The notes beneath the pieces are model-generated. The model saw only the letters and a program-made list of their open reading frames with translations. It did no database searches and was not told the origin of the DNA. The translations under genes were made by a program, and so were the position numbers. Below are positions 53,870-64,000 of a DNA stretch of 64,000 nucleotides, one piece after another. Position 1 is the first letter of the stretch, and each line of letters begins with the position of its first letter. Source of the DNA: Portulaca oleracea (lineage: Eukaryota > Streptophyta > Magnoliopsida > Caryophyllales > Portulacaceae); NCBI GenBank assembly GCA_029582165.1, contig CM055870.1:3869332-3933331 (forward strand), written 5' to 3'.

Positions 53870-55480
53870 AGCCAAGAGGAATACCAATCCCAGAAAATAC
53901 CTTGAAGATAAGCTATCTCCAAGAAGAAGGAAGAAGGTAAAAAAAAAAAGTGAAATTCCTTCTGAAAGTGAGGCTCTTCATTGATGAGGAATGGTCTGTA
54001 GCATGGTTTGTAGCATGACTGGAGCTTTGGTTCTACAAGAATACATCTGGTAAGCTTTGTTATGCATTGATCCGTGGTTAATTCATATGCTATGTGGTTG
54101 ATGCTTTTAAATCCTCGTGTTTGTTGCTTGTGGGTTGCGTCCTTCTCTCTTTTGGGAGCATCTGTTCTTTGGTGTTTCTTCTTCAATCTTTGGATATAAG
54201 TAGCAGTAATGATGATTAGTTCAAGCTGTGTGGGTGAATTTTTGGTGGTTGGTGGGAGCTTTAAGTTTTAATAGCATTAAGTGGTTCAGGTTATGTGATG
54301 GAGTGCTTTTTGCGTCATTCAATCAATAGTGAAAGTCTTTTGGGGTGCTCATGATGCAGTTGATGAAGACATATGTTATGTATTCGGCTCTAGCTCCTCA
54401 AAAATTTGGTCTTTGATCTGAATTAGAGTCTTGTTCTGATGATGATTGTTATGCTGGGTCTTGCTCATTTTGATGAAATTAGATTGCACTGTGTCGCAAG
54501 TTGTTTAATGAAGTCATGGCCCTTAGATGTGAATTGAGTTGTTTTTTCTGCTTCAGTGCTTTGATCTGCTTCTTGAATATGAAAGTATGCTTTGTTGGAC
54601 ACTTCTATACTGCTGCTACTAATGTCTTTAAGAGATAGAGGGGTTGAGATTCCCTTATTAGTTTATTGTTCTTTGTCTTTCGAGTTGTTGTTCTTGATGC
54701 TGTAGCAGTGGCATCCTCAGGGTTTGTGTGAATAATGGAGGCAGTCTCTTTTGATCTAAAATCATGCAAAGGGACAAAAGTTTGTTTCTGCAGAATGTCA
54801 AATGGAGTATCTATTTGGTGTCTTTAGTTTGGAAGGTTTCATTCGTCTGCAGTATGCTATTAGGGAAGACAGTGATTGTTGGGTGTTGGTCAAGTTTTAC
54901 AACAACTTAATTCTCCTTTGATGTTAATTGGTTGAGGTGAAGTCAGTGAGATGATGTATTCTTAATTCAATTGGGTGAAGTGAAGATGCACAACGTCAAG
55001 GGGGGTTTGCATTTGCTTATCTGGAATGGAAGATTATCTTCAAATGTTTCTCAATAGTTTGCCATGGATTGTAGTGTAGTGGCAGCAGGTTGTAAAGGAC
55101 TTGAGTAAAGGTTGGGTGCTACTCATCTCAACAAAGACATTGGTCTGAAATTATTATAAGTGTTGGCTTCTTGCTATGTTTTGTGATATGGTTATCTGCC
55201 TAAGGCTCTCCGACAGGATGAAATCATGCGCTATTTAATTGATCAGATGAATTTTCCCTCGATCTACTGATATTGTTCAAATTGTGCAGTTGAGCTCATG
55301 TATATCTTAGGTGGTTGTCTGGATTGCTAATACTATTGTTTTCCTTCTTGTGGTATTGGTTTCTTTTGGGATATTTGACACTTTCTTTTGGGTTGTATTG
55401 CTCTCTCTAAGAGTTGTATGATCTTTTTGTGCTTTTAGACACTTTTTTTATCTAAATAAAAGGGCTTGTATGGCCGCTAG
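53870..55480 (+). other. Non-coding 3' part of the LINE
   Basis: About 1.6 kb of T/G-rich sequence with stops in all frames. It ends TAAATAAAAGGGCTTGTATG near 55455-55475, a polyadenylation-like context before the poly(A). Confidence 0.6.
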
Positions 55481-55825
55481 TTATAAAAAAAAGTAAAACC
55501 TTGTAAATTCTGGTATTTCCTACTCCTATACTCTTAGTCTTGAGATACAATGAGAGTATGCAATCAAATATCCAACAAATCAATAGAAGAATTTTTTCCA
55601 GAAAGAAAAAAATCATTTCCATTTTTTAGGGCAAACCACCACACTACCACAGTGATGACACTGATGGACAGTAACTCTACTTCTCCTAGACGTATACAAA
55701 GTCAGTATGCAAACAAATGCTCGACTGCCCTTTTTAGTTTTAACCACATTATTATTGATTATAAATATAAATGCAAAGTTGATTATCGATCCAATTTATT
55801 CACACCAAATTCAAAACCACAACAA

Positions 55826-56119
55826 ATGGCTTTGATATGCCCAACAACGTTGATTGTAATCCTGGTTCTCCTGTTTGTTCAAAATCATGATATTTTGGTT
55901 TCTTCCTACAAGCTCTCCATATACCACATCAACCATGAGGTGATGAGAAACCACCTTGGGCATGGTGATCCCTCAGACATTTACGTAGATGAGGGGGTGC
56001 TGGTGAATGAAAAGAGGAGATATGGGATTCTACTTCGGACTGGGGTCGAACCCACTATTGACATGGCCTTGGTGTTCGACATTGAGACCACCTTCCCCTG
56101 GGCGTCACCTATAAACTGA
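55826..56119 (+). CDS. Small secreted protein, unknown
   Basis: 97 residues from MALICPTTLIVILVLLFVQN, a clear signal peptide or anchor, followed by a charged region (HGDPSDIYVDEGVLVNEKRR) without cysteines. An upstream in-frame extension to 55550 exists, but this ATG puts the hydrophobic segment at the N terminus. No family recognised. It might be part of a larger spliced gene. Confidence 0.35.
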   Translation: MALICPTTLIVILVLLFVQNHDILVSSYKLSIYHINHEVMRNHLGHGDPSDIYVDEGVLVNEKRRYGILLRTGVEPTIDMALVFDIETTFPWASPIN

Positions 56120-56294
56120 ATCATGCATTGAAGGCTACAACAATACCAGGGGAAAAAAACTTTCATTTCAACACTAACTTGAAATAAAGTAAAAAAAATT
56201 ACAAAGAAGACAAAATATTCATGTATTGCACATGCGTTGCACGAGCATAAAGACTAGTTTTATAAAACACCCCTAGCTTGTTTAGCATACTGCC

Positions 56295-56453
56295 TTATAT
56301 TGGTTCGGGTGGTTCATCATAATCATAGTCAAGGACCAAATAGTTTCTAACCAATGGGTGTTCTTGTTGATAAAGGGGAAACAAGGTAGCAAAGGTAGGA
56401 GAGGCAAAGAGAAGGAGGGCTAGAAGAGTAGAAACCAAATTATGTGGAGACAT
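56295..56453 (-). CDS. 52-residue secreted peptide precursor candidate
   Basis: MSPHNLVSTLLALLLFASPT is a signal peptide with a likely cleavage after TFA. The remaining ~30 residues end in LVLDYDYDEPPEPI. An acidic context around tyrosine (DYDYDE) suits tyrosine sulfation, and a proline-rich end is common in plant peptide hormones. I cannot place it in PSK, PSY, CIF, RGF or CLE families. The in-frame ATG at 56564 would add 37 residues ahead of the signal peptide and is less likely. Confidence 0.4.
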   Translation of the reverse strand: MSPHNLVSTLLALLLFASPTFATLFPLYQQEHPLVRNYLVLDYDYDEPPEPI

Positions 56454-56569
56454 TTCGGAATTGAGGATGAGAAGGATGTGTTTGTGTTGGATGAGGTGAT
56501 GAGTGTTATGCAAGTGTAGGTATATGTATATATTGAGATATGTGTCTTTGTTTTTCCCTTCCAAAATTT

Positions 56570-58400
56570 TACCATGAGGGGTGATGAAAAATATTGAGAT
56601 ACATAAGTAAATACAAAAAAATGATGATAATAATAATAATAAAATAAATGAGGATATTTTGGTCCAACAATGGAAATATTTTTCTTAAATTATTTGTTGA
56701 TTTTTTACTCTAAAGTAGCATTCTAATTCTATGGTTTTCTTACTCAGCCATGTGGTGAAAGCTAATAATGCATGCTAGCTAGTGTACGTATTAGCTTTGT
56801 AGCTAGTGTGCATGATTAACTTTGTTTAATTAATGACTTAAATTTAATAGATTAGCGGATTACTAAGTAGGATGTTTGAACTCTTGTTTATTATTCTAAA
56901 GCCATTTATGTGCTTGTTTTGGTTGAATTTGTGTTAAAAAAGAAGATAATAATGAAACTAAATAGTATAATATTCCGCAAATGATGATAACACAGTTACA
57001 AGAATAATAACGTTAACAATGATATATATTTTTGTTTTCTCTGTGTTCTTTTCAATAACTATTTATGATCATCATCCAACACTAATTAATGCTTATCATC
57101 ACGGAATTATGTTTGTAATTATATTTTTGGCTTACATATCCACATTTATTAGTAATTATTAGTAATAGTTATTATTAAGTTATTTATGATAAGTTAAAAG
57201 AAATATTTACTGTACTTAAACTTGAATTGGTTAAAAGTTTGAAATTTTGCAACCTCCAAATATGTGGTCCATTCCAAGTATCCAACAAGGGAAACATTTT
57301 TTTACATGAAATGAGTCTTGGTTTTAGCAATTTAGCCCAATTCTCTGAATTCCTTGATTTTAGCCACATGGAATGAGGCATACTTGATTAGGAGTATCCA
57401 CCTCTCTCTGAAATATAGTTTATGGAAATTGATAAGTTAGGTAAGTTTAAATAAACATAGATAAAATAGGATTAAAATGAGAGTTGAGAATATATGTAGT
57501 TTAATTACCCTTGTGAAAATTAGGGGTTAAAATGAGATTAACAATTATTTTATTTTTGGCCTTCTTGAATGAATCTATGAGCTAAATTTAGTGGGGTTAA
57601 AAATTTTGACCAGTGATACATATGGTCCTTTATGCTAATGTACAATTTTTTTATATAAAAAAAGATTTTAAGAAAATGTTTATAAATGTAACTTTTATGG
57701 TGCATATTACAGACCCACAATTAGAGGCATAGACGAATCTAGAAGCTAAATTTAATGGGGTCAAAATTTAAAGATGAGTAATTGAAAACTCTACATCTAA
57801 TTCGCAAAAGTTAAAAATTAAATATAAACAAATCATAAGTATCATATGATATATAATATATTGTATATATAATATACACAATATTTTTCTTCAATTTTTA
57901 CATTTTAACTTAAATAATAAATAAAAGTTGCTATCATTTTATTTAAGATGATTCAATAGTTAAACTTAAATTTATCTAACCCAAATTCAAGTAATTTGCA
58001 TCACATTGAGATATGATCAAATTTTTCAAATATTTGAACTGTATAAGCATAAAATATTATTCATAGAAACAAAAGTCAAAAATAGTAACCACAAATCAAC
58101 ACAGACACGAATAATAACCGACAAACGCATCAGAAATCGAATAGATATTGATTCAGAGATTCAAGAATGCTTGTAAATTTGACAAATAAAAATAAAAATA
58201 AATCTATAAATAAAAATTGTAGTTTCTTAGAAGTAAGTTATCTTCAGTTATATTTAACACTCCACAAAATTAAAATTAAGTATACACAATGAAGTCTTAA
58301 ATAATAAAAATATTGAACTGATTGCTGAAACAATTGACTTTTCATGAATTATTATAAATATTATTGGGTGTGCAGAATCCACATAGATAAAAGCACCAGA
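56570..58400. other. AT-rich spacer
   Basis: No gene or RNA found. Two similar stretches (GAATCTATGAGCTAAATTTA near 57570 and GAATCTAGAAGCTAAATTTA near 57733) mark a diverged duplication. Confidence 0.4.
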
Positions 58401-58404
58401 AAAA

Positions 58405-58992
58405 TCACGCGAACATAACATTGAAAATCCAACTTACCATCATGTTGTCAACCTTTATACACTGATCATAATTGGGTGTGCCGATGCCTGGTTTTGAGCA
58501 TTTTTCATCGATGAAGCTCATTTTTACTTTGATTTTGAGTGCTATCTTGGCTGATCTACTCCAATTCTGAAAGTTGGAGCCATTCAATTTGACAATTGTT
58601 ATTGGAATCCCTGGATGATCAGCTGGGTGTAGGTACAAAGGGTCATTGTTGTACCCATCTGATGCTGTCAAGGATGCTTGTCCTCCAGTGGATGATTTTG
58701 ACATTCTTGTATCGAAGATAAAGAATCTTAAGGGATGAAGGGAGATGAATTCACATGTCAGAATCTTGCTTTAATACCATGTGAAACAATAAGGTATTGA
58801 AAATACAATTTTGATTCAATATATCTAATCTCAATCAAGCAATACATAAGAGTATTTATACAAATGATGGAAGGACAATACAGAAGGGAAAGGAAGAAAG
58901 GAAAGGAAGAAAGAAAGAAAAAAAGAAAGAAAGAAAGCACAAGCTAGCAAACTAACTAACTTAAAGAACTAATAACTACCTTCTTCATGTCA
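58405..58992 (-). mobile_element. Truncated copia retrotransposon: LTR, PBS, gag start
   Basis: On the minus strand, a 211-bp LTR (58992-58782, TGACATGAAG...TTGTTTCA) is followed by TGGTATTAAAGC, a slightly altered primer binding site for initiator tRNA-Met. A gag start at 58704 contains PLYLHPADHPGIPITIVKLN and NFQNWSRSAKIALK, the typical copia gag N terminus. It stops at 58405; pol and the second LTR are absent. Confidence 0.85.
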
Positions 58993-58996
58993 TATC

Positions 58997-60540
58997 CTAG
59001 TGATCATTTTTTTTCTTCTCTCTCCATATTGTATTCATGTTCAAGGTTACCATACAAGTTGGAACCTCACCAGTAGATTTCTTCCACACTGATTCACCTT
59101 TGTATGCCGATGGCATGTAGTCAATATTGAAATTAATTACCACCTTTTCTGTGGATGATTTTGGATTCTCAAAGCAAAACTTTTGTCATCCTCTTGAACT
59201 TGTCACAAATTCAAACTTATCTTCAGTTTTACCCTCAACTCTGTACAAAAAAACTTCGCTATATTCTACCTGCATTAATATTTCATCTCAATCATTGATC
59301 AATCAAAATCACAGTCACTATTCTATCCATCACATCATTTTCCACACAGCTGTGAAATTTTGTACTGATTCGGATATTTTGAAGACGGATAATAAAAACA
59401 AATCAGTACGTGATTTTAAAAAGATGTTGCAGAACGAAAGAAATAAGGATGGCAACGGGGGAGTATATCCACGTCTCAATCCCCCACTTCGGGGAATGAT
59501 TCTTGCCCCATCCCCATCCCCGTGGATTCTCCATCCCCACGAATTTTTTAAAACTATCCAAAATCTAACCAAATTTTAATCAGATCCGATTTTTAATCGG
59601 ACCCGGTTTTAACATGTTCAAAATACAACGTATTTAACTTACTCAAGCAATAATACATCAAAATCAAACAATAATACATCAAGTGTTATTCGGAAAAAAT
59701 ACAATAATACATCATCCTCAAGTGTGAATCAGAGTAGCATACATCCTCTTCAAGTTTAATGACAAGCATAAAGTAAACGAAAAAACAATTAAAAAGCATA
59801 AATGTTATTTGGTAATTTTAAAATTTTCGGGGACGGGGATAAGGAAAATTTTGTCCACATCTCCACCGCGTCTCCGAGCGGATTTTGAAAAATCGTCCCC
59901 GTTCCGCTCCCTATCCCCAATGGGGGTGGTTTTCCCCAGAGCAGGGCGGGGTCTCAGCGGGTTTGAAGATTCCCTGTCCCATTGCCATCCCTAGAAAAAA
60001 ATGTTCGTATGAAAAATCAAACTTGAGTATCCTGCATTTCTTTTGTTTTAAGCTAATTTTATTTACTTTCTTTTCGCTATTTGATGGTATTGTTGTGAAC
60101 TCTTTACACTTTTGCTGCGATCTTTGTAGTTTTTTTTTAGCCTAACTAGTCGAAAAAAGAAAAAAAAAAGTATACATTAAAACAAGGCTCTCTATGCCAG
60201 GGCTCTCCTAACACCTGATCAATAGCAAGCCTCACACTAGGAAATACTAATTATTAAGGACCAGTTTAAATTGATACTAATTATTCAGGATTAGTTACAT
60301 ACCTGGTTGATAGTGAAATCAACAACTGGAAGATGATCGGGTCGTCGTACGATGAAGCTTCCTCCCATAACTGGAAATTGAGCAGCAATAGAGAAACTTA
60401 CAGAAACCCGATAACTCCAAGAGTGAATACGTTTGTACAAGCATTTTTTCGTCTTCACCATGACAGCAGTAGAGAGAGTGCAGGGGGGAGAAACGTCCAT
60501 AACATGCCTAATTAACAAGATTAAGAATAACTTCTTGGAT
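58997..60540 (-). pseudogene. Inverted copy of p24-like gene B
   Basis: Exon 1 (about 60540-60303, donor AACCAG|GTATGT) reads CTLSTAVMVKTKKCLYKRIH and exon 2 (59270-58997, acceptor AATGCAG|GTAGAA) reads KTEDKFEFVTSSRG, then a TGA stop where gene B has Trp, then QKFCFENPKSSTEKVVINFN. The end VPTCMVTLNMNTIW matches gene B. The stop makes it a pseudogene unless read through. Its intron holds a hAT element. Confidence 0.8.
59444..59993. mobile_element. Non-autonomous hAT element, copy 2
   Basis: 550 bp, ends TAAGGATGGCAACGGGG and, inverted, TAGGGATGGCAATGGG. The centre is the reverse complement of the element at 47268 with deletions. Flanking 8-mers GAAAGAAA and GAAAAAAA (one mismatch) fit an independent insertion. 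Confidence 0.85.
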
Positions 60541-60583
60541 GACCAAAGAAAACACACACACACACACATATATATATATATGG

Positions 60584-60846
60584 GTGATCGATGATATGTG
60601 TCTTGCCCCAAAACACTACTTAAATGTCTTTCTTTTTATAAAACTAATACATATTATCATTTTTAACCCCAAATTTTTTGTCAAATACTATTAATTATCA
60701 ATTATAAGAAGCTTGGAACATGTTGGTTACGCCAACAACTAAAATTGACACCCTAACGAATGAACCCCGTCCGTTGGGCATATTTTAGACGTCTTTTTGT
60801 AAATTTTAAAATATATATATATAAGTGTGATTTTATACCATTTATA
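60584..60846. mobile_element. Dispersed repeat of about 265 bp, copy 2
   Basis: Reverse complement of 8159-8424 at roughly 90% similarity. It lies just upstream of exon 1 of the inverted p24-like copy and may have replaced its promoter. A (CA)n(TA)n microsatellite adjoins it at 60550-60580. Confidence 0.65.
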
Positions 60847-60866
60847 TATATTATTATTGTTATATG

Positions 60867-61392
60867 CAGTAGCGGATCCAGGATTTTGAGTCAGTGGTGT
60901 CAGGATAATTTTCTTTTTCAAAAAAAAAAAAAAATTTCAACATCACAACTAAACGCTAAAATAAACGTCATATTCATAAGAGGTCGATTCCCTAGCCACC
61001 TTCTTAAAGTATCTCTCTATTTTAAACTAAAATTAAAAAATAAAATTATAAACACCTACAATTTTACAAAACACATTGAACCTAATGTAATGAATTAACA
61101 AATTTCATTCAGACACTTAATAGCCTCCATAGTTTCACATAATTGGTACATAATTCAATTTATAAGTGTACAAACAATAAATTAACAAATTAAATTTGCT
61201 CATTCATATACATACAAAACAATTAACAAACCCAAATTTAATCATATTGACTTAATCACAAAAATCTAATTCATAAATTGCAACAAATATCAGAATAAAT
61301 TCAATAAAGAGGAAAGAGTAACTTGAGAAAAGAATAACATAGAGACTTATATAAATTACAATTCAATTGTGGAGTTAAGGTTAGAGAGATTA

Positions 61393-61425
<33 letters not shown>

Positions 61426-61636
61426 TAATAACGAAAAAATAAAATCGAAACATGCATAGTACTGCCACCTATGTTAGGGACATAAACCAGCGAGCTATAC
61501 TTATCTATATGATTCATTTGCGGTGTAAATTAATATATACCTAAAATGTTTTTCTTTGTTTTTTACATAGAATTTTTTTTATAAAATTTTTGTGGTGTCA
61601 ATTGACACCATACCCATACATATAGGTTCGCCCCTG
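60867..61636. mobile_element. hAT-type element with perfect 8-bp duplication
   Basis: 770 bp, ends CAGTAGCGGATCC and, inverted, CAGGGGCGAACC. A perfect 8-bp target duplication GTTATATG is present at 60859-60866 and 61637-61644. No transposase; it has an ATAATAAT run near 61392. Confidence 0.85.
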
Positions 61637-61744
61637 GTTATATGAGCCAATTAAGTAATTTTTTTCAATTTAATTTATAAATATATAAATTTTATACCAT
61701 GATAAGACACTTAATATGTGTCTTGCACAAGACATTTATCATTT

Positions 61745-61976
61745 CCGAATTTACAATTAGACGATGAAGAGGAGGAGGTGGGCGACCTAAGATGAAGTCC
61801 CAGAAAAAAGTCCGATGTTGTTGATGAACAATCGAGAAGTTTCCAGAAACATTGTATTTATACAAACATTGTGTCTTCTTCTTCACATTGACAACTGCAG
61901 AAAAAGCGCAGATTTGAGAACAATCGGTGACATTGCTTATCAATAAGATTAACCACAACACTACCAACAACTTCAT
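61745..61976 (-). pseudogene. Inverted partial copy of p24-like gene A
   Basis: Reads MKLLVVLWLILLISNVTDC, VVNVKKKTQCLYKY and FWDFILGRPPPPLH, matching exon 1 of gene A with a deletion in the middle. Similarity ends near 61745, next to a small AAGACACTTAATATGTGTCTTG palindrome. No exon 2. Upstream homology to gene A continues to about 62110. Confidence 0.85.
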
Positions 61977-62109
61977 GCTTGTTGATAACCTGTGTTTTCT
62001 TTTTCATGTAATGTAATTATGAGTCTATTTTATGTTATTTATATAACGGTTGAAATGACCAAATATAAGTTGTAAAATATTGATTATTTCTATTGAATTT
62101 GATTTGTTT

Positions 62110-63440
62110 CCTAATATTAACAACAACAGGTCAATCATAAATCCAGTATGAGGTCTGAGGGGTTCGAACAAAAAAGATTTGTTTCCTTTATATTAGGGTT
62201 GTGATATTTACTTTCTTATGTTGCATAAATATTTGGGAAACCTATGTTTTTACCTAATTATAATCCACTATTTAATTGTTTTTTTATGAGAATCTTATTA
62301 ATTACTCCCTCCATTCTTTAATATTTATCTTTCTTGACTTTTCATTATATTCAATACAATCTTTTTATCATTATTTTCTAACCATATATTTTCAAAAAAA
62401 TGATAAAATTATATTTTTATAAGTATTTTTCACTATAAATCTAATGATACTGATTTCATTAACAAATCATTATATATATTGAGAAATTTAGTACTACATC
62501 CGTCCCAAAATGTTTGTCCGTTGACTAAATTTTGACCGTTGATTACTCACAAATTATAATAAGTTACAATATAAAATTACCGTCATTGTAATCTTTAGCA
62601 AATTTTCTTTCAAATGGTAGTGGTTTCATATTTTAGTTCATTATAATTTGTGAGTAATTAACAGTCAAAATTTAGTCAACGGACAAACATATTAGGACGG
62701 AGGTAGTAAAACTTTGTACAAATTGGTTATTAGTCAAACATTTTCAAAGAAGAGGCATATTGGTGAAATAAATAGTCATTTCAATACTTTTAAACTCATA
62801 CCTAACCATATATCCAAGATATTACACTTGGAAAATTAGTTACAAGGATGAATAGTTTGAGGCATAATATGGACTATGGAGTGACAAACGAAGAGTAAAG
62901 AGTTGGGCGGGCGGCCTTTTGTTTGGGGATGAAATGTGGACTACATAATGTTTAAGTTAATCGGTTTATTTGGATTCGATTTGGAGTCAGCATGGAGGTA
63001 AGGGATCAATTTAAGATGGGGTTCTATTTTTTTTACTTTGAGTCAATATTGGGTTATCCATTCGATATCAGTTCAGGTCAAATTCGATTCTGAATTTTAT
63101 GTCAATTTGGACGGGTTGAGTCAAATTATCCTCATTTATTATCACAATAAACTCCATAAACTTAACAGTAAAAGCCAATTAGTAACAACTATGGAAGAAC
63201 TGGATTAAACGGCAACATTTGTATTCAGCAATATTACCCCAAAATGAATTGATTGAGAAGCCATAACCATTCCATTACCATACACATCTACCGTCCGGTG
63301 TTTGACAATGGAACAAGTTAATAGTTTACACTGAGTACTTCACGTGCCATTTCCATCTGAAACTGCAACCTAACTACATACAACAGTACCCAGATGACAT
63401 ACAACATCATCTTCAATCCAAACCATAAATTTCAAGTAAC
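62110..63440. other. Spacer before Lhcb1
   Basis: AT-rich, with a MITE fragment near 62305 (ACTCCCTCCATTCTTTAAT) in addition to the complete one at 62492. The last 150 bp are the likely Lhcb1 3' UTR. No other gene. Confidence 0.5.
62492..62708. mobile_element. Stowaway-type MITE, 217 bp
   Basis: Near-perfect long inverted repeats: CTACATCCGTCCCAAAATG / CTACCTCCGTCCTAATATG, continuing through GTCCGTTGACTAAATTTTGA. TA at both ends fits the Stowaway (Tc1/mariner) target. The whole element can fold into a hairpin. Confidence 0.9.
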
Positions 63441-63450
63441 TTTAATTTCT

Positions 63451-64000
<550 letters not shown>

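Larger units (their letters stand above)
48014..55492 (+). mobile_element. LINE with ORF1 but no ORF2, split by two insertions
   Basis: A non-LTR element bounded by a perfect 15-bp target-site duplication, AAGTAAAACCTTGTA (47999-48013 and 55493-55507), with a short poly(A) before the right copy. Without the two later insertions (48906-50248 and one at 50527) it is about 2.9 kb. The 5' half is an L1-type ORF1. The remaining 1.5 kb, about 53960-55480, has no endonuclease, reverse transcriptase or RNase H similarity in any frame I read. It probably moved with proteins from a full-length LINE. Confidence 0.85.

Noticed and set aside
53863..54186. 107-codon minus-strand ORF
   Set aside because: It lies in the non-coding 3' part of the LINE and has no recognisable domain.

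Overview
This is plant nuclear DNA, most likely from a eudicot. The evidence is spliced genes for a class B heat stress factor, a Bet v 1/MLP protein and Lhcb1, plant-type snRNA promoters (upstream sequence element plus TATA), and plant LINE, copia, hAT, MULE and Stowaway-type elements. A Caryophyllales origin is only a guess. Coding density is low and most of the window is AT-rich non-coding DNA.

Region 1 (about 0.7-34.8 kb) is the most striking part: a tandem array in which spliceosomal snRNA genes and tRNA genes are interleaved. Three units start at about 0.7, 14.3 and 27.6 kb. Each starts with the same promoter and a short ATG exon. The best-preserved order, in unit 3, is U6 (+), U2 (+), initiator tRNA-Met (-), U1 (-), a broken U1 (-), tRNA-Ile(AAT) (+), U1 (-), initiator tRNA-Met (-). 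Unit 2 has an internal duplication of the U2/tRNA-Met/tRNA-Ile part, and unit 1 is scrambled. I count 6 full-length U1, 3 full-length U2, 2 intact U6, 5 full-length tRNA-iMet and 3 tRNA-Ile genes, plus broken copies: 1 U6, 1 U6 promoter without a gene, 2 U2, 2 U1 and 1 tRNA-iMet. U1 and U2 carry Pol II spacing between USE and TATA (about 31-34 bp); U6 carries the shorter Pol III spacing (26 bp). Exon-like blocks of an unrecognised duplicated protein gene lie between the RNA genes. A complete HSFB2-type gene (11.7-12.9 kb) sits between units 1 and 2.

Region 2 (36.6-39.9 kb) holds a two-exon MLP/Bet v 1 gene followed by tRNA-Leu(CAA) and tRNA-Trp(CCA). The same trio is repeated directly downstream in decayed form (MLP exon 2 remnant, tRNA-Leu, broken tRNA-Trp).

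Region 3 (40.5-62.1 kb) is an inverted arrangement of genes resembling the GOLD domain of p24/TMED proteins: two on the plus strand (41-46 kb) and decayed counterparts on the minus strand (59-62 kb). Between and inside them are many transposons with recognisable target-site duplications. They include a LINE that carries ORF1 but no ORF2 and is itself split by two later insertions. Two small secreted-protein ORFs lie at 55.8-56.5 kb.

Region 4 (62.1-64 kb) has a Stowaway-type MITE and the 3' part of an Lhcb1 gene, cut by the window edge. I found no CRISPR array, rRNA, or U4/U5 snRNA.
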